Source: Owenia fusiformis
Lineage: Eukaryota; Annelida; Polychaeta; Sabellida; Oweniidae
Assembly (NCBI GenBank): GCA_903813345.2
Contig: CAIIXF020000004.1
Location: forward strand, 23,871,985-23,935,984
Direction of reading: 5' to 3'
Length of the DNA: 64,000 nt
Position numbers and translations under genes: made by a program. Below, one piece after another: positions 12,601-23,159 of the stretch (position 1 is the stretch's first letter; each line of letters opens with the position of its first letter). The notes beneath the pieces are model-generated. The model did not search any database. It was not told the origin of the DNA and saw only the letters and a list, made by a program, of their open reading frames with translations.

Positions 12601-15600
12601 AAAGTGACCCCTCCCCTTGACAAAAGCTGGCTACGGGCCTGTAAACTATTTAACCACCGTTTGATAAAAAACAAACAAAAAGAACCCCGGCATGTACTGC
12701 CCATGATTCAAACACGTCCAGAATTATTGTAAATGAACCATCAAAATGAAGGGGGGGGATGGACAAGTAATATGACGATGACTTTTTTTTACTTTTAGAG
12801 CCCCTCCTCCCGGGCTTTCACAATACATACACTGAACGAAATAATTTGATAATATTATGTTATTAAACAAACGCCAAAGCACACGATGAGCATGAGGTAA
12901 GAACGATGCGAGGAGTCCCAGACTTCAATTGTCCACCATACTTAAATAACATTTTAATTCAACTTAAGTATATTATTTACATTACCTGCAGAAATGTCTT
13001 AGCTCCGGGAGCCTTTGTCTTCAACTGTATCGACAAGGAGGCGAACATCAAAATTTGTATCGTTGCCCCCGCCCCATACCAAAATGGGCCGCTTATACCA
13101 TACTAAAATTAAAGAAATAAATCATGGAAAAATGCAATAAGGGGCCGCGTAAACCATACCAAAATTGAAAGAATAAATTATATCAAAATTGCCAGAATTG
13201 GCCGCTTATAAATACCATACTTAAAACAAAGTACAGATCACCTTCTTCCGCATTGGGGCAATATATCTGGCTTAAACTGGGATGAAACTGCCGGATGGGT
13301 TTTAACTATGAGAGCGAGATCCAAGACAAAAGGAGTGCCGTATTATCTTTGGTTGTTTTTAACATTTCAACAAATATGTAAGCTGGGAAATCCGGTATCG
13401 TATGGTCTGATTTTGCTTCTTTAAAAAAAGAACTTGTCGATTTTTAATATGTATATTTATATGTAATGCGATTAATGACACCAATGCACTTGTGCCTTGT
13501 GTGTTAAAGGTGCAACAATTAGTGCAGGAGGGCCATTCAACGATCATCGACCAGTGTCAAAATATATTTAAGTTTGGATATTTCATCAAGACTAACATAT
13601 ATTTTCATTATCTACAAAGAAACCCCCTGGATGAACATTATTTCAGCTGATATTCCTCTTGAAACGTGGTGGATATTAAAAATCTATAAGTGGGACTCCC
13701 TTTATAGAAGCTTTGAACTGAATTTACACTTCTTAATGCTGAAATTGATAGTATAAACATCCATTTTACGAAAATAGGTATGACAAAGAAGGTGTTAAGC
13801 CAAATGTTGCCCTGATAGCTCAGAAAAAAAATTCGAATTTTCTCTCTACACTCCTTGTTGCCCCTTTTACTTTTTGATTTAGACTTCTCCCCTCAATCAA
13901 AGTCTAATGCATGACAACCGTGCTCAAAATCGTCTACAATTACTTTAGCCCTGAACTTAAATTCCTCAGTTGTGTCAAACACGTTTATTCACAAATATCA
14001 GCTCCGAGATATCATGGATTTCTAGTATCAAAATGTTTCAAAAAATTGTTTCATGATGACTTGCACAACATGAAACAAATGATATTTGAATGCCATGAGG
14101 TTAAACCCTTGTGGAATAAAATTGGAAGAGTGTTGAAATGCGATATTCAATATTTTATGTATTATATGTATATTGTATTAATAATATATGTATTGTTGTA
14201 ATTGGTTATCCATCCGGAAACGGTGTCTAAATATAAAAGCATAATCTTTACAATATCACGATTGACTATATTCAATAATGCCTTGGTCACATAGGCTCCG
14301 ATTTTCACCACGGCGCCCGGCCGATGGAGTATTCTGTTCAAAATTGAATACAATGTTGAGCAAAACACTCAATCAACCGGGCGCCGGCAGATGGATCAGA
14401 GCAAATGTGACCCAGGCATTACTGGTGTAAACGGAAAATCGTTTCATTTAAGTTAAAATGAAACAAATATTACGGGAACACATCAGATATGTGTACACTT
14501 TTAATAAACTGGTCGAGATATTGTGGTTGTCCTCAAATGTAAATTATAACGTCCCTATTGACCCCGTCCACTCCCTACAAAATCAATTGCATTTTTCCAA
14601 TTTTAAGCACATCTTAACTTTTTGTAAACATCCTATTTGTCAGGATATGAACTCAAAATTTGTCCTCAACACGCTATCAATTTCAAATCTTGCTTTTACA
14701 AATTGACTCATTTCATTAAAATTCTTAAGATTTTTTAAAAATAAAGAGCGATTGATCTTGAAATTTTGACTACTTTAAACCATCAAATTGTACTTTTTAC
14801 CTGCAGTAATGATTTGACAGTAACCACACCGATCATTTTTTCGGTTTCAAAAAAATAATCGATCATCTTTTCGGTTTGAGGTCAGATGAAGAGAAGATGG
14901 CTTTCAATGATTACTATATGAAAAGATACACCCAATTGAGGGAAGCAGACCAGCGACTCTAATCAAGTTATAAGTCAGTTCATCTTGACATGATCTTTAT
15001 TAAAAAAACAAGAACCGAAATGACACCAAATGACACATGCTTGTTGGATGTTTGATACTGTACATATATACTACACACATAAAATCGGTGTTTTTGTTTC
15101 GATTTAAAATGTTAACAGCTAAGCCAGCAATCGATTTACATTGCCGACATACAGATAAAATACCCATTGGTTAAGCTGTACCTTTTTAAGATAACTTGTA
15201 CGCAGTACACAGAGTATAGTATAGCTTCAAACCCCTGTAAACCCCTCCCCTCTAATTGACTTTCTACACGCCTTCGATTCTCTTATTTGTTGGGATGAGA
15301 AGTGGGGGGATCACAAGGGTTTGTACGGTGTAATAAAATAACCGAAAGTATACTGTCGCGCTCCCAAATAGTTTTTCCAGGAATCTAATTGAAACTATCT
15401 TCCTTATATTTTATACTCAATTGGTCAGCTAGTACGGAGAAGAGCCCTACTAATAATAAAATACTAATAAAAAGCAATATAGGTCGTTATAACTTTCTAT
15501 TGCGTTTTCACATATGTTTTTTCTTGTTTGTGTAAACTTAAGTTACAAAAAAAGTCAATGTCAGCATTCGTGAAATTCTAGCAACTGCTACACCCCCCTC

Positions 15601-18600
15601 CAAAAGTGTAAGAACCGGAAGTATTCATTTTTCTGGCGGATTAAAGCCTATCATATGTTTCAATCTTTATTTGGTGCTAAATTCACCATGATTTAGAACA
15701 GATTTGATGCTTTTAAATCGCGAAACATAGGCTTTAACACGAGATCAAGAAAGGGACTTTCCGCTGGCCAGACCTACATGTATGAAAGGCGGTGTGCTTT
15801 TAAATCACGAAACATAGGCTTTAACACGAGATCAAGAAAGGGGCTATTTCCGCTGGCCAGACCTACATGCATAAAAGGCGGTATGCTTTTAAATCACGAA
15901 ATATAGGCTTTAACACGAGATCAAGAAAGGGACTTTCCGCTGGCCAGACCTACATGTATGAAAGGCGGTGTGCTTTTAAATCACGAAACATAGGCTTTAA
16001 CACGAGATCAAGAAAGGGACTTTCCGCTGGCCAGGCCTACATGTATGAAAGGCGATGTGCTTTTAAATCACGAAACATAGACTTTGACACGAGATCAAGA
16101 AAGGGGCTATTTCCGCTGGCCAGACCTACATGTATGAAAAATGGTGTGCATCATTTACCTTGCTTGCTACGGTTGATGACTGCAGTAGCGTCGCACTCCA
16201 GGTCCACTGTGACACAATAGTAGTGGCAGTGAGACCGATTGATACATTACCCCCCGCGTCAAACGCAGTGTCCACGTTTTGGTCATCGTGGTAGACTTTC
16301 TTCCTGACGAGATTGAATGTGAATGCAACAGCCACCGAGAATATCCCAAAGCCAATTATCAGCAAAAGGGCGTTGGTAAGTGTAATGGTCGGGTTGACTC
16401 CGACAGGCCCACTGAAAAAAGGAAAATCCACATTGAATTAGTACTTATTCGTCGTATCAAAATAGATTATTCGAATCACCAAAAGTACGTATTCGTAGCA
16501 CCAAAAGTACTTATTCGTAGAACCAAAAGTACTTATTCGAAGCACCAAAAGTACTCATTCGTTCAAAAAGTACTTATCCGTAGAACCAAAAGTACTTATT
16601 CGTAGTGCCAAAAGTACTTATATGTAGTAGCAAACATCCACTTATTTTCTGTATTTTTCGTATAATCAACGAAAATCGATTGTAGAAAAATTGAATAGTG
16701 ATTCATACATGATTAAGATTGAAAACATGATTGTCATAATATGACATATTGCCATTCAGTCTTTCGTCAAAAAGGCAAATCATTTTTTTTATTTTATTAT
16801 TTTTTTATTTATTTATTGAAATCATATAAACATATATACATATCAGTTATAATGACACCCTAGTGGGTGTATGTCTTATCACAAGCTAAAATATTTGAAA
16901 AATGGCATATTGTTAGTTACATTTATTATTGATGTTACAAAGTGTCTCAAAATATAAATTATGTAAGCCAAACTGGGAAACAAATAAATATGATGTAAAA
17001 AAGATATAATAAAAACATTTCCAACTTCATTGCCAAGAGTGAAAAGTTATTGCGTTTGGCAGCCTACGAGTCTAGAACCATGGGACCGACAGGCGACTAC
17101 CCTTCAATAGAACGAGCGAAAAAAGCACCAGTCCTCGATTCTGTAAAGATATGACCGCCACGTGCCCGCTGTTGAGCAAATGTGACTGAGGGTTACTCAG
17201 AAAACGGCTTTCACAAAAACATAATTGTATAGATTATGATGATTGAATAAGGAATAGAAATCAATTATGTGTACCTGTATTAATACCACATTTGCTTCAA
17301 AACGTGTATATTGATTGTGTATTCTCCAATGTCTACAACGCTCTTACAATAGAATATAGATTCTAAGCAATGTGGATATATTATTCATAGAAAAAATAGC
17401 GCTAGATTATATACAATATTGAGTATTCGGTCTCAAATAGTGTGGGCGAAACAAAATCCGGTCTCGGAGTCAATAAGAAGTTTTGCTTTAAAAAACTGTT
17501 GTAAAATCAAAGCGGTGATTTTATGTTTAGAGTATTCGAGTAATCCTTCAACAAGACAGTATTGTGATGACTTCAGTGTTGATGAAATGTTCCTTGTTGT
17601 TGTGGTCTTGAATATGCGATAGTCTTTCAGGAGTCACCACATTGCTCTAAATTCCACTCGTCCAAAACCACATCGTTCAAATCCCATTCAAAATCAAAAT
17701 TGTCAAAATTCTATTCGGCTGAATCCCAAATTGTCCGAATCTGTATGGTCCACAAATATAATTTGAAAAGAAAATGAAATAGAAATATGTTCAGGTTAAG
17801 TAAAACATCATGAGTCTTTTCCATATAGCTTTGGAATCTCGTTAAAGTCTCGTTTCTAATGAGATTTTAGGGGATCTGCATTTTAAACCGTTAAAGACCA
17901 ACATTTTCTTCTATTTGATGGAATATTTGAATTCTGGGTGTAATTTTCTATCAAAACAATTTTGATCTGCACAGTTATTTACCTTTGTTCAACTTTTAAA
18001 GTTTTTCAAGTTCTCTGAAAAGGTCGGGCTAAATCCCCATTGACCTATTGACACAGTGATGAAACACCTTTAAATCACAATCCACAATTTGTCAATAAGC
18101 TCATATAGTTACATTCAAATGGTGTTTTAAGTTGATCGAAATGGAACAATTTGTTAGATCAAGAAATAAATAACTCTTGTTTTATGTTTTCATGAATTCT
18201 AGCCCTGCCAACACCAATGCTGTCATCTATTTTCCATTTATATGGAAAGGTCGAAATGGCTATTTAGGCCTACAGGACCATAGCCAGGGGAGACCAGAAG
18301 ATATGAGAGAGCCCATCTCTTCATTTGAACTCTACCACTTCATTTGCACTTCATTATTATAGCTGCAATAGCAAAAGCATCTGAAGATATATTTCTGTAA
18401 AATTTTGAAGATATATTTCTGTAAAATTTTGATGGATAGTTGTCAAGCCTGTTTTAAAAAATCGGAGTCTTACAAGTCTTTATTTGTTAACAGCGATGGA
18501 ATAAAATGTCACGCGAGCTAGGAGTGCTTATATTAACATTTACAAATGAAATCAGTTTGAATCTCAAAAACGCATTCTGGAAGACCTTTATGTAAAAATC

Positions 18601-21066
18601 GTCCGTAAGAGCCTAAATATGATGACAATATTCAAAATTATTGATAATATATAATAAAAGTATGTAGAATAAAAATGCGTGTCGTTGACTCATTCATTAT
18701 TCAATACAAATCTGTTTTATGGACACCGGCCAGGTGAAATAGTAAATATTCATTGTTCCGCTTACCATCCTATTAACATTACATGGTGACCTATTTGATT
18801 GGCCATTAGCCATTGGGGTATCCCCTGTTATTAGTGTTTTGAGGAATTGGACCCATACGGGGTTTGTACATGTTTTTGCCAAATAAAACAAACCCATGCG
18901 GTTTACTGTCAAACGTTTTGCGGTTTTAGTCACAGTTAAGCTATGGTTCATCATATACCCGCTTACTTTAACAACTTAGGGAGTTAAGCACTATCAAAAA
19001 TAATTTGAAAATAAGTGGAAATATCATCTCAACATAATTCCGCAAATTATTTTTGATTTTGAACTTTCTTTTCTATAAAACGTGTCAGTATTCACATTTG
19101 TGGAAAATACTACCAATTTTATTAAATATCTGTTGCTGCCTTAGTCACATTTGCTACGACGACTGTACGGTTTATCATTTCTACGGTCGACGGTCGCCGT
19201 AGTATTTCTACGGTCACATATCTTAACTACATTTGCTACGGCAGCCGCACGGCGTAATCTGAATCTGTGGAGACATTAAACGTGCGGTTATCGTGTGATC
19301 AGTGTGAACAACCATTCAGACGATACATTTATCATGTCCTTTCAGAAATGAATACATATTTGAATACTTTTTATAACGCCCTTTTATCTTGCGAAGTTCC
19401 ACAATGAAAGGGGGAGAAAATGAAGTCTTTCGTCTTCTGGCATGCAGGTATGCGTAGTTGAGTGAACTTTAATATATAAATATAGAAATCAGGCATTCTT
19501 TCAAATCATTCCCATCATTTTCTTTAAATTTTTAGACATGTAATAACCTTACCTTACCCTATCGCCCTACCATATAGAGATCAGCATTTGGAAAGGTCAC
19601 AAAACATAAAATCATAATTTGAATTTGCTATGAGTATTTTTAGTAGAAGTAATAGAACATTTATTTCATTATGACTCTCGTCGAATACCCTTTGCATTCG
19701 TTTGACTTCATTTCTTAAAAGAGAGCTTCGTGGTTTAACTAGACTACACGCAGGGTACTCGTCGAACTGTTTTTGGTTTAAAGCTAGAATACTCAGTTGT
19801 TGTTAAGCCCGATTAACAAATAAAAAATAAATATTTGTCCAGCTTTTCATAGGATAACGAAACTTTCATTCAGTTCTATTCAATATACATTCATTGAGAT
19901 GTGACGTATCAATACTGATCGATATTGTGTTAAAATGAAATTTTCTTTGAGTTGAAAATAAGAACGAAGAATCTCTGGAACATATTGTAATGGAAATGTC
20001 ACGGTAACTGTATATGTATAGGTGCCGACTGCATACATATCTGGAGCACCTGCGATGCCTGTTTTTCTTTAGTTTTATTCATCAATGTTGGTCGCAATGA
20101 GCCATAAATTCTGAATTTGTAATAATTAATAAGAACCTCACTCATCATACTGGTCAAATCTTAAATATGTATTGTTATATGTTAATATAAGCTTGTATTG
20201 TGCTAAATACCATCTGCTTAACATACAGATCGTACCGTGTAGCGATTTGTAACCTAAATATTCAATCACATTTCGAATCTTTAGATTATAGGAGCTTAAT
20301 GTTTTGAGAGAACTTGTACACGAACGTGTAGGATTATTCATCAGTGATAAAGTCCTAGTCTTGCTCAAAGTCTGTACCCCCCCCCCCCCCGTTACCTTCA
20401 CTCTCTTTACCTGCAATATACAGTCCCTAGAGAGAAGGATATAAAGGGGGGAGTACAGGGTCTTTTAAGCAAGACTAATAAAGTCCCACTCTCAATTGCA
20501 TTTTTCAGGGAACTACCCTCCACTTTTTCCTTAAACCTTTATGCGCGTTAAAGCGGCAATCGGGCAAATAATAACATATACTGTAGAACATATTTTAGAT
20601 AGTTTATTAAAGATATAATATGAAAAATAATTCTTGAAAAACGTAATTTATTTATGTGAACATGGAATCCATTCCATCGGGATATACATATATTTCAAAT
20701 GGGATAAACCGTGTATCTAAAACCCCCAGTGCACGATCGTTATACCGTTCATTTCATTTCTGTTTTCTTAATCAAATAGTAAAAATACATATGGTCTCAA
20801 AAATGTAGACATAACATCATTCATTTTAGTCAATTTGTAGCTTGGTGCCAGAGTTACACGGACCTCATGAACATAATTTCTGCCTTGAATCACTGTATAT
20901 GATAAATATAAAAAAGTATTTACCTTGTTGTATTTTTGACGTCCTCTACTATATCTATAGTATGTAATCCATTTGTTTTTGTTGGAACATTTGAATCGTA
21001 ATCTCCCTTAACTCCTGCTAATAAAAACGAGAAAATGAGCAAATAGGTGGCCATGTTGGAACTCAT
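492..21066 (-). CDS. DUR3-like: DUR3-like urea/sodium symporter gene, exons 1-5 (3' end outside window)
   Basis: A split gene of the sodium:solute symporter (SSF) family, closest in motifs to the urea transporter DUR3 of fungi, plants and some invertebrates. The product is expected to move urea across the plasma membrane coupled to an ion gradient. Five exons (21066-20924, 16411-16159, 13102-12986, 7090-6451, 657-492) have GT/AG borders, and all four junctions agree in phase (2+1, 0, 0, 1+2). They give about 439 residues. Family motifs in order are SQWTWSATLLQSST (about 110-125), APGAKTFLQVIRARFGKPAH (about 163-182), GGLGATFYVSYFNT, GNFGTVFCDQSYWQSSVAAK, GLVPPVVAQVLLG, and MAVMSTGSAEVIAVASI. 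DUR3 proteins are usually about 650-700 residues, so the last third lies beyond position 1. No stop or frameshift is seen. Substrate is inferred from family resemblance only. Confidence 0.93.
2200..2402 (+). repeat. Dispersed repeat family R1, copy A
   Basis: Shares most of about 200 bp with copies at 38061-38352 (minus) and 49141-49435 (plus). Shared blocks include tactattraagttactcgat, ctcataaaactacagtgaa and aaaatttgttttcgaacgtg. It ends in a C-run (2390-2402) where the other copies have a shorter C/G run. No coding potential is seen. This is probably a non-autonomous element, truncated at its left end relative to the other two copies. Confidence 0.75.
3234..3311 (+). repeat. Short dispersed repeat R2, copy 1 (MITE-like)
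   Basis: A 78-bp unit bounded by ACCCTA and AGGGTA, with core TTCTTAAAAGAGAGCTTCGT. Three more copies lie at 5513-5569 (minus), 19686-19756 (plus) and 22722-22794 (minus). The outer ends are inverted, as in a tiny foldback element. Confidence 0.7.
4328..4807. mobile_element. Foldback element with arms of about 200 bp
   Basis: A 480-bp inverted-repeat unit. It begins GATCCACTCGATTA and ends TAATCGAGTGGATC. Long complementary arms meet around a loop of about 70 bp near 4550-4615. Matching blocks include AATCGTCGATTTAATTACTC on the left and GACGAATTAAATCGACGATT on the right. The left arm has about 30 extra bases (gctggttaccaaaacggttc and on) absent from the right. No clear target duplication and no coding capacity are seen. 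Confidence 0.8.
5513..5569 (-). repeat. Short dispersed repeat R2, copy 2
   Basis: Minus-strand copy with core ACGAAGCTCTCTTTTAAGAA and end GCAAAGGGTAC. The left end lacks the ACCCT border, so this copy is truncated. Confidence 0.65.
6451..7090 (-). CDS. DUR3-like: DUR3-like exon 4: main transport core
   Basis: The largest exon, 640 bp, residues 172-384 plus the first base of the next codon. The acceptor is CTATTTTAG at 7091-7099 and the donor is AAAG|GTACGT. It encodes about five membrane helices, including LTNLVVMISLLLAGSSVMTS, the GGLGATFYVSYFNT turn, and the strongly conserved IGNFGTVFCDQSYWQSSVAA segment of the SSF fold. An acidic or Asn-rich extracellular loop (YYNPSGRENNPLGNVD, then LNQTVGPEG) carries a possible N-glycosylation site (NQT). 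Confidence 0.97.
7091..12985. other. DUR3-like intron 3
   Basis: A 5.9-kb intron. Its main recognisable content is the TIR element at 10316-11566. A segment at 12500-12640 (ends in gctacgggcctg) shares the phrase ctacgggcctg with positions 60-71 and looks like dispersed repeat debris. Nothing else is supported. Confidence 0.55.
10316..11566. mobile_element. Non-autonomous TIR DNA transposon, 1251 bp, TSD ATCAC
   Basis: The left end CACGGTGTCCAACTCAAACG and right end GGGTTGGACACCGTG are inverted copies, and similarity runs inward about 50 bp (both arms contain ATGCACGACGGAGC or its complement). A perfect 5-bp direct repeat ATCAC flanks the element at 10311-10315 and 11567-11571. No open frame suggests a transposase, so it must be mobilised in trans. 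The motif GGAGCGTTT or GCAGCGTTT recurs inside. The superfamily is not determined. Confidence 0.88.
12986..13102 (-). CDS. DUR3-like: DUR3-like exon 3
   Basis: An exon of exactly 39 codons (residues 133-171), preceded by acceptor TTTAATTTTAG and ended by donor CTGCAG|GTAATG. It begins YGISGPFWYGAGATIQILMF and ends KAPGAKTFLQ, which continues into VIRARFG of exon 4. This matches the DUR3 region joining a membrane helix to the conserved cytoplasmic APxAHTFLE-V-RARFG motif. It is too short to stand out as an open frame and was located from the gap between its neighbours. Confidence 0.93.
13502..13850 (+). repeat. Dispersed repeat R3, copy 1
   Basis: About 350 bp matched by an inverted copy at 22328-22689. 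Shared blocks include GGGCCATTCAACGATC, CAGTGTCAAAATATATT, TTTCATCAAG and the complement of GAGGAATATCAGCTGAAAT. No coding sequence is recognised. Confidence 0.75.
14277..14420. mobile_element. Small MITE with TIRs of about 40 bp
   Basis: The left arm AATGCCTTGGTCACAT and right arm ATGTGACCCAGGCATT are inverted. Inner arms continue as cggcgcccggccgatgg against ccgggcgccggcag. The TAATGCC..GGCATTA borders allow a TA target site. The terminal GGTCACAT motif resembles CAGTCACATTT of the 25994-26490 MITE, so the two may be related. Confidence 0.7.
15709..16147 (+). repeat. 87-bp minisatellite, five copies, abutting the DUR3 exon 2 donor
   Basis: Units start at 15709, 15796, 15885, 15972 and 16059 (spacings 87, 89, 87, 87). 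Each contains gcttttaaatcacgaaacat, ggctttaacacgagatcaag and tccgctggccag. Copies are nearly identical, implying recent expansion. The array ends 12 bp from the exon 2 boundary (16159). It produces an artefactual open frame on the plus strand. Confidence 0.92.
16159..16411 (-). CDS. DUR3-like: DUR3-like exon 2
   Basis: Acceptor TTTTTTCAG precedes the exon and donor AAG|GTAAAT follows it. It encodes residues 49-132: a first core membrane helix (NALLLIIGFGIFSVAVAFTF), a polar loop, then the DUR3 hallmark IVSQWTWSATLLQSSTVAS, which starts the next helix. The exon lies between two unrelated minisatellites, one ending 12 bp beyond its donor and one starting 29 bp before its acceptor. Confidence 0.93.
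16440..16632 (+). repeat. 21-bp minisatellite beside the DUR3 exon 2 acceptor
   Basis: About eight to nine imperfect copies of ACCAAAAGTACTTATTCGTAG. The array begins 29 bp from the exon 2 boundary. Confidence 0.88.
16786..17040 (-). mobile_element. 3' remnant of a LINE (non-coding)
   Basis: On the minus strand this reads into an A/T-rich tail (16786-16820) after the block ACACCCACTAGGGTGTCA. The LINE at 60834-62655 has nearly the same block (ACCCACTAGGGTGTCT) at the same distance from its own tail. This is probably a severely 5'-truncated copy of a related LINE. No reading frame remains. Confidence 0.5.
19140..19270 (+). repeat. Partial copy related to the 25994 MITE
   Basis: Contains TAGTCACATTTGCTACG, CTACGGTCGACGGTCGCCGTAG and ACATTTGCTACGGCAGCCGCACGG, close to the left third of the MITE at 25994-26490. 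The right end is missing. Confidence 0.6.
19686..19756 (+). repeat. Short dispersed repeat R2, copy 3
   Basis: Full-length-like copy, TACCCTTTGCATTCGTTTGA to CGCAGGGTA, with the core TTCTTAAAAGAGAGCTTCGT identical to copy 1. Confidence 0.7.
20924..21066 (-). CDS. DUR3-like: DUR3-like exon 1: start codon and signal-peptide-like N-terminus
   Basis: The exon opens with ATG at 21066-21064, followed by a hydrophobic run (residues about 7-19, TYLLIFSFLLAGV) and a plausible signal-peptidase site near KG/DY. It encodes 47 codons plus two bases (AG) and ends at donor AAG|GTAAAT. Those two bases and the T that opens exon 2 make a Ser codon and complete an NTTS N-glycosylation sequon. The exon has no long open frame of its own and was found by phase and spacing. 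The hydrophobic stretch could instead be an uncleaved first membrane segment. Confidence 0.82.
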
Positions 21067-21140
21067 GGTTATAGATGCGTTGTATCCTCAGATATATCCT
21101 GAACTGATTGATTAGTTGAAGCAAATGTATGGTCTTGGCT

Positions 21141-21287
21141 TAGGGGTCGTTTCAAAAGTGTTAAACAATTGGGGGTCGTTTCAAAAGTATTTACCAATTA
21201 GGAATCGTTTCAAAAGTATTTACCAATTAAGGGTCGTTTCAAAAATGTTTACTAATTAGGGGTCGTTTCAAAAGTGGTTAAATTAGA
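21141..21287 (+). repeat. 32-bp minisatellite upstream of DUR3-like gene
   Basis: Five imperfect copies of ggggtcgtttcaaaagtatt followed by taccaatta. It lies 75 bp upstream of the DUR3 start codon and so in the likely promoter or 5'-UTR zone. Confidence 0.85.
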
Positions 21288-22327
21288 GGCTATGTCAGGT
21301 CACGCGATGATGACGTTTTATTTCATCTTATTTATCCTTTCATTAATTTGCGCTGACAACGTATATATTACACGAAGTTTAAAATACATTCGTTAATAGA
21401 TACATATATTCGCTGAAGCAAGTCATCGGGGAAATTCAAGTCCATGTAAACCAAGTAATATAGCACATTGCTATCACTGGGCATTATTTTTAATCTTTGT
21501 GTTAATTCTAAATGAGTGATCTTGACAATTTCGAGATTAAGAGTCAATTTTCTTTAAATAACTAAAGGCCGAATTTTCCCGCATTTTTTCAATTAAAACT
21601 TCAGATTTTCAGATTTGTGCGATAGAAGATGTATTGCTTTTATCACCGACAGACGAGATCATTATATCTTTACCGCGATATTACTGCGTAAACATATTGA
21701 ACGGTTTGAGATGGTCCCCGATCGTCACCGTGTCATTGCAATGGCCTTCTATATGCTCAGTAATCTCTTGAGAATTCTTCTATTGTGCATCTAAACATTT
21801 GTATTCCATTCAGATGCTCAAATGAAATGCTGTAGCCAATTGTAATTGGCGACATGTCATGTTCCAAACGACTATTATGTTAAGTTCTAAGCCACTCCTA
21901 TTTTTCTAATATTAGCAATGTCCTTTAAATGTGTTTCAATATTCAATTCAGGGGAAATAATTGAGATTACAGTAAACTATATAAAGAGGATAGAATAGGG
22001 AACCCAAATTGATTCAATTTTTTCACTGAATAGTGCTTTATTGTGGCTAATGATGTTCTTTACTTAACCCGTGTATTGGATTTCTATGGATGCATTCACA
22101 TTCATTTTACAAACAGATTTTTTCTATGCGTCTATTATACTGTTTTTACGAAGAAACTCAAGTCCACTAAAGTTCACATGTTGGTCAATTTTCCTTTACA
22201 AAATGCGATCGATTAATATTGATACCGAAAAGCACGTCCTTTTGTTTTATAATCCCAATATGTTCACTCATATTCGATAAATGTTCGTAGTAAACTTACA
22301 TATTTAAATGGGCCACAAGGCCTGTAG

Positions 22328-22689
22328 CTTAGAGAGAAAATAGAGAAATTTTAACTTTTTCCGAGCTATCAAGGCAACGTTTGGCTTAACATCCTCTTTG
22401 ACATAACTATTTTATTAAAATGTATGGATAAACTATATATCAATTTCAGCATTAAAAGTGTAAATTCAGTTCAAAGTTTCAAAAATGGGAAATCCACTAA
22501 ATTATATTTTTAAGATACACCATGTTTCAAGAGGAATATCAGCTGAAATAATGTTTATCTAGTGGGTTTAGATTTCTTTGTAGGTAACAAAAATAAATGT
22601 AAGGCTTGATGAAATATCCAACTTAATATATTTTGACACTGGCCACGATCGTTGAATGGCCCATCTGCACTAATTGCTACAACTTTAAC
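22328..22689 (-). repeat. Dispersed repeat R3, copy 2
   Basis: Inverted relative to 13502-13850, with blocks AATATATTTTGACACTGGCC, GATCGTTGAATGGCCC and GAGGAATATCAGCTGAAAT. Divergence of roughly 15-20 % by eye suggests old copies. Confidence 0.75.
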
Positions 22690-22721
22690 CTCTAGATTTT
22701 CTAGTTATTTCACTTAAATCC

Positions 22722-22794
22722 TACCCTGCGTGCAGAGTCTAGTTGAAGACGAAGCTCTCTTTTAAGAAGTGAAGTCAAACGAATGCAAAGGGTA
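22722..22794 (-). repeat. Short dispersed repeat R2, copy 4
   Basis: TACCCTGCGTGCAGAGTCTA to GCAAAGGGTA, the minus-strand version of the 3234 unit and the best preserved copy. It begins about 30 bp beyond R3 copy 2. Confidence 0.7.
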
Positions 22795-22945
22795 CTTAAA
22801 TCCAGAAACTAAATAATGTTTTGTTATGGTCTACAGTGACAAATCACGACATGTCATTTATCATGTTTATTCTCAGCATGGAGGTCTTGTGTCTGTCGAA
22901 ACAGAGAGATGCTATGAGTATCAGAATCTACTCCTGAGAACTGTA

Positions 22946-23159
22946 CAGGGTGTTCCGAAAGTACCCCCAGGGACCCCCAGGTATGCAAATGTATCCATTG
23001 TATGTAACATTGGATCAATGTTACCTTGAACATGTATCCATAGTATGTAACATTGAAACACTGTTACCTTGAACAGGCTTCAAAATGATATATGACATGT
23101 ACACAGATGGAGACATCGATATCTGTTTCGGGGAGGACCCATACTTTCGGGACACCCTG
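22946..23159. mobile_element. Tc1/mariner-type MITE, 214 bp, TA target site
   Basis: Ends CAGGGTGTTCCGAAAGTA and TACTTTCGGGACACCCTG are inverted copies (17 of 18 match), with TA immediately outside at 22944-22945 and 23160-23161, as expected for Tc1/mariner insertion. Inside, a unit of about 43 bp (atgtatccattgtatgtaac and on) is repeated twice. No transposase is encoded. A partial relative (TACAGAGTGTCCAGAAAGTA) is at 49020. Confidence 0.85.

Larger units (their letters stand above)
13103..16158. other. DUR3-like intron 2
   Basis: A 3.06-kb intron. It holds a repeat of about 350 bp shared in inverted orientation with 22328-22689, a small MITE (14277-14420), and the 87-bp minisatellite (15709-16147). 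Short palindromic cgatcattttttcggttt motifs occur near 14830-14880. Confidence 0.6.
16412..20923. other. DUR3-like intron 1
   Basis: A 4.5-kb intron. It contains the 21-bp minisatellite, a LINE 3' remnant (16786-17040), a 27-bp duplication (18380-18433, tgaagatatatttctgtaaa), a partial MITE-like stretch rich in ctacggtcg or gccgtag (19140-19270), R2 copy 3 and a C-run near 20380. Confidence 0.55.

Noticed and set aside
15867-16220. 117-codon plus-strand repeat frame (FKSRNIGFNTRSRKGL units)
   Set aside because: Product of the 87-bp minisatellite, and it runs into antisense of DUR3 exon 2.
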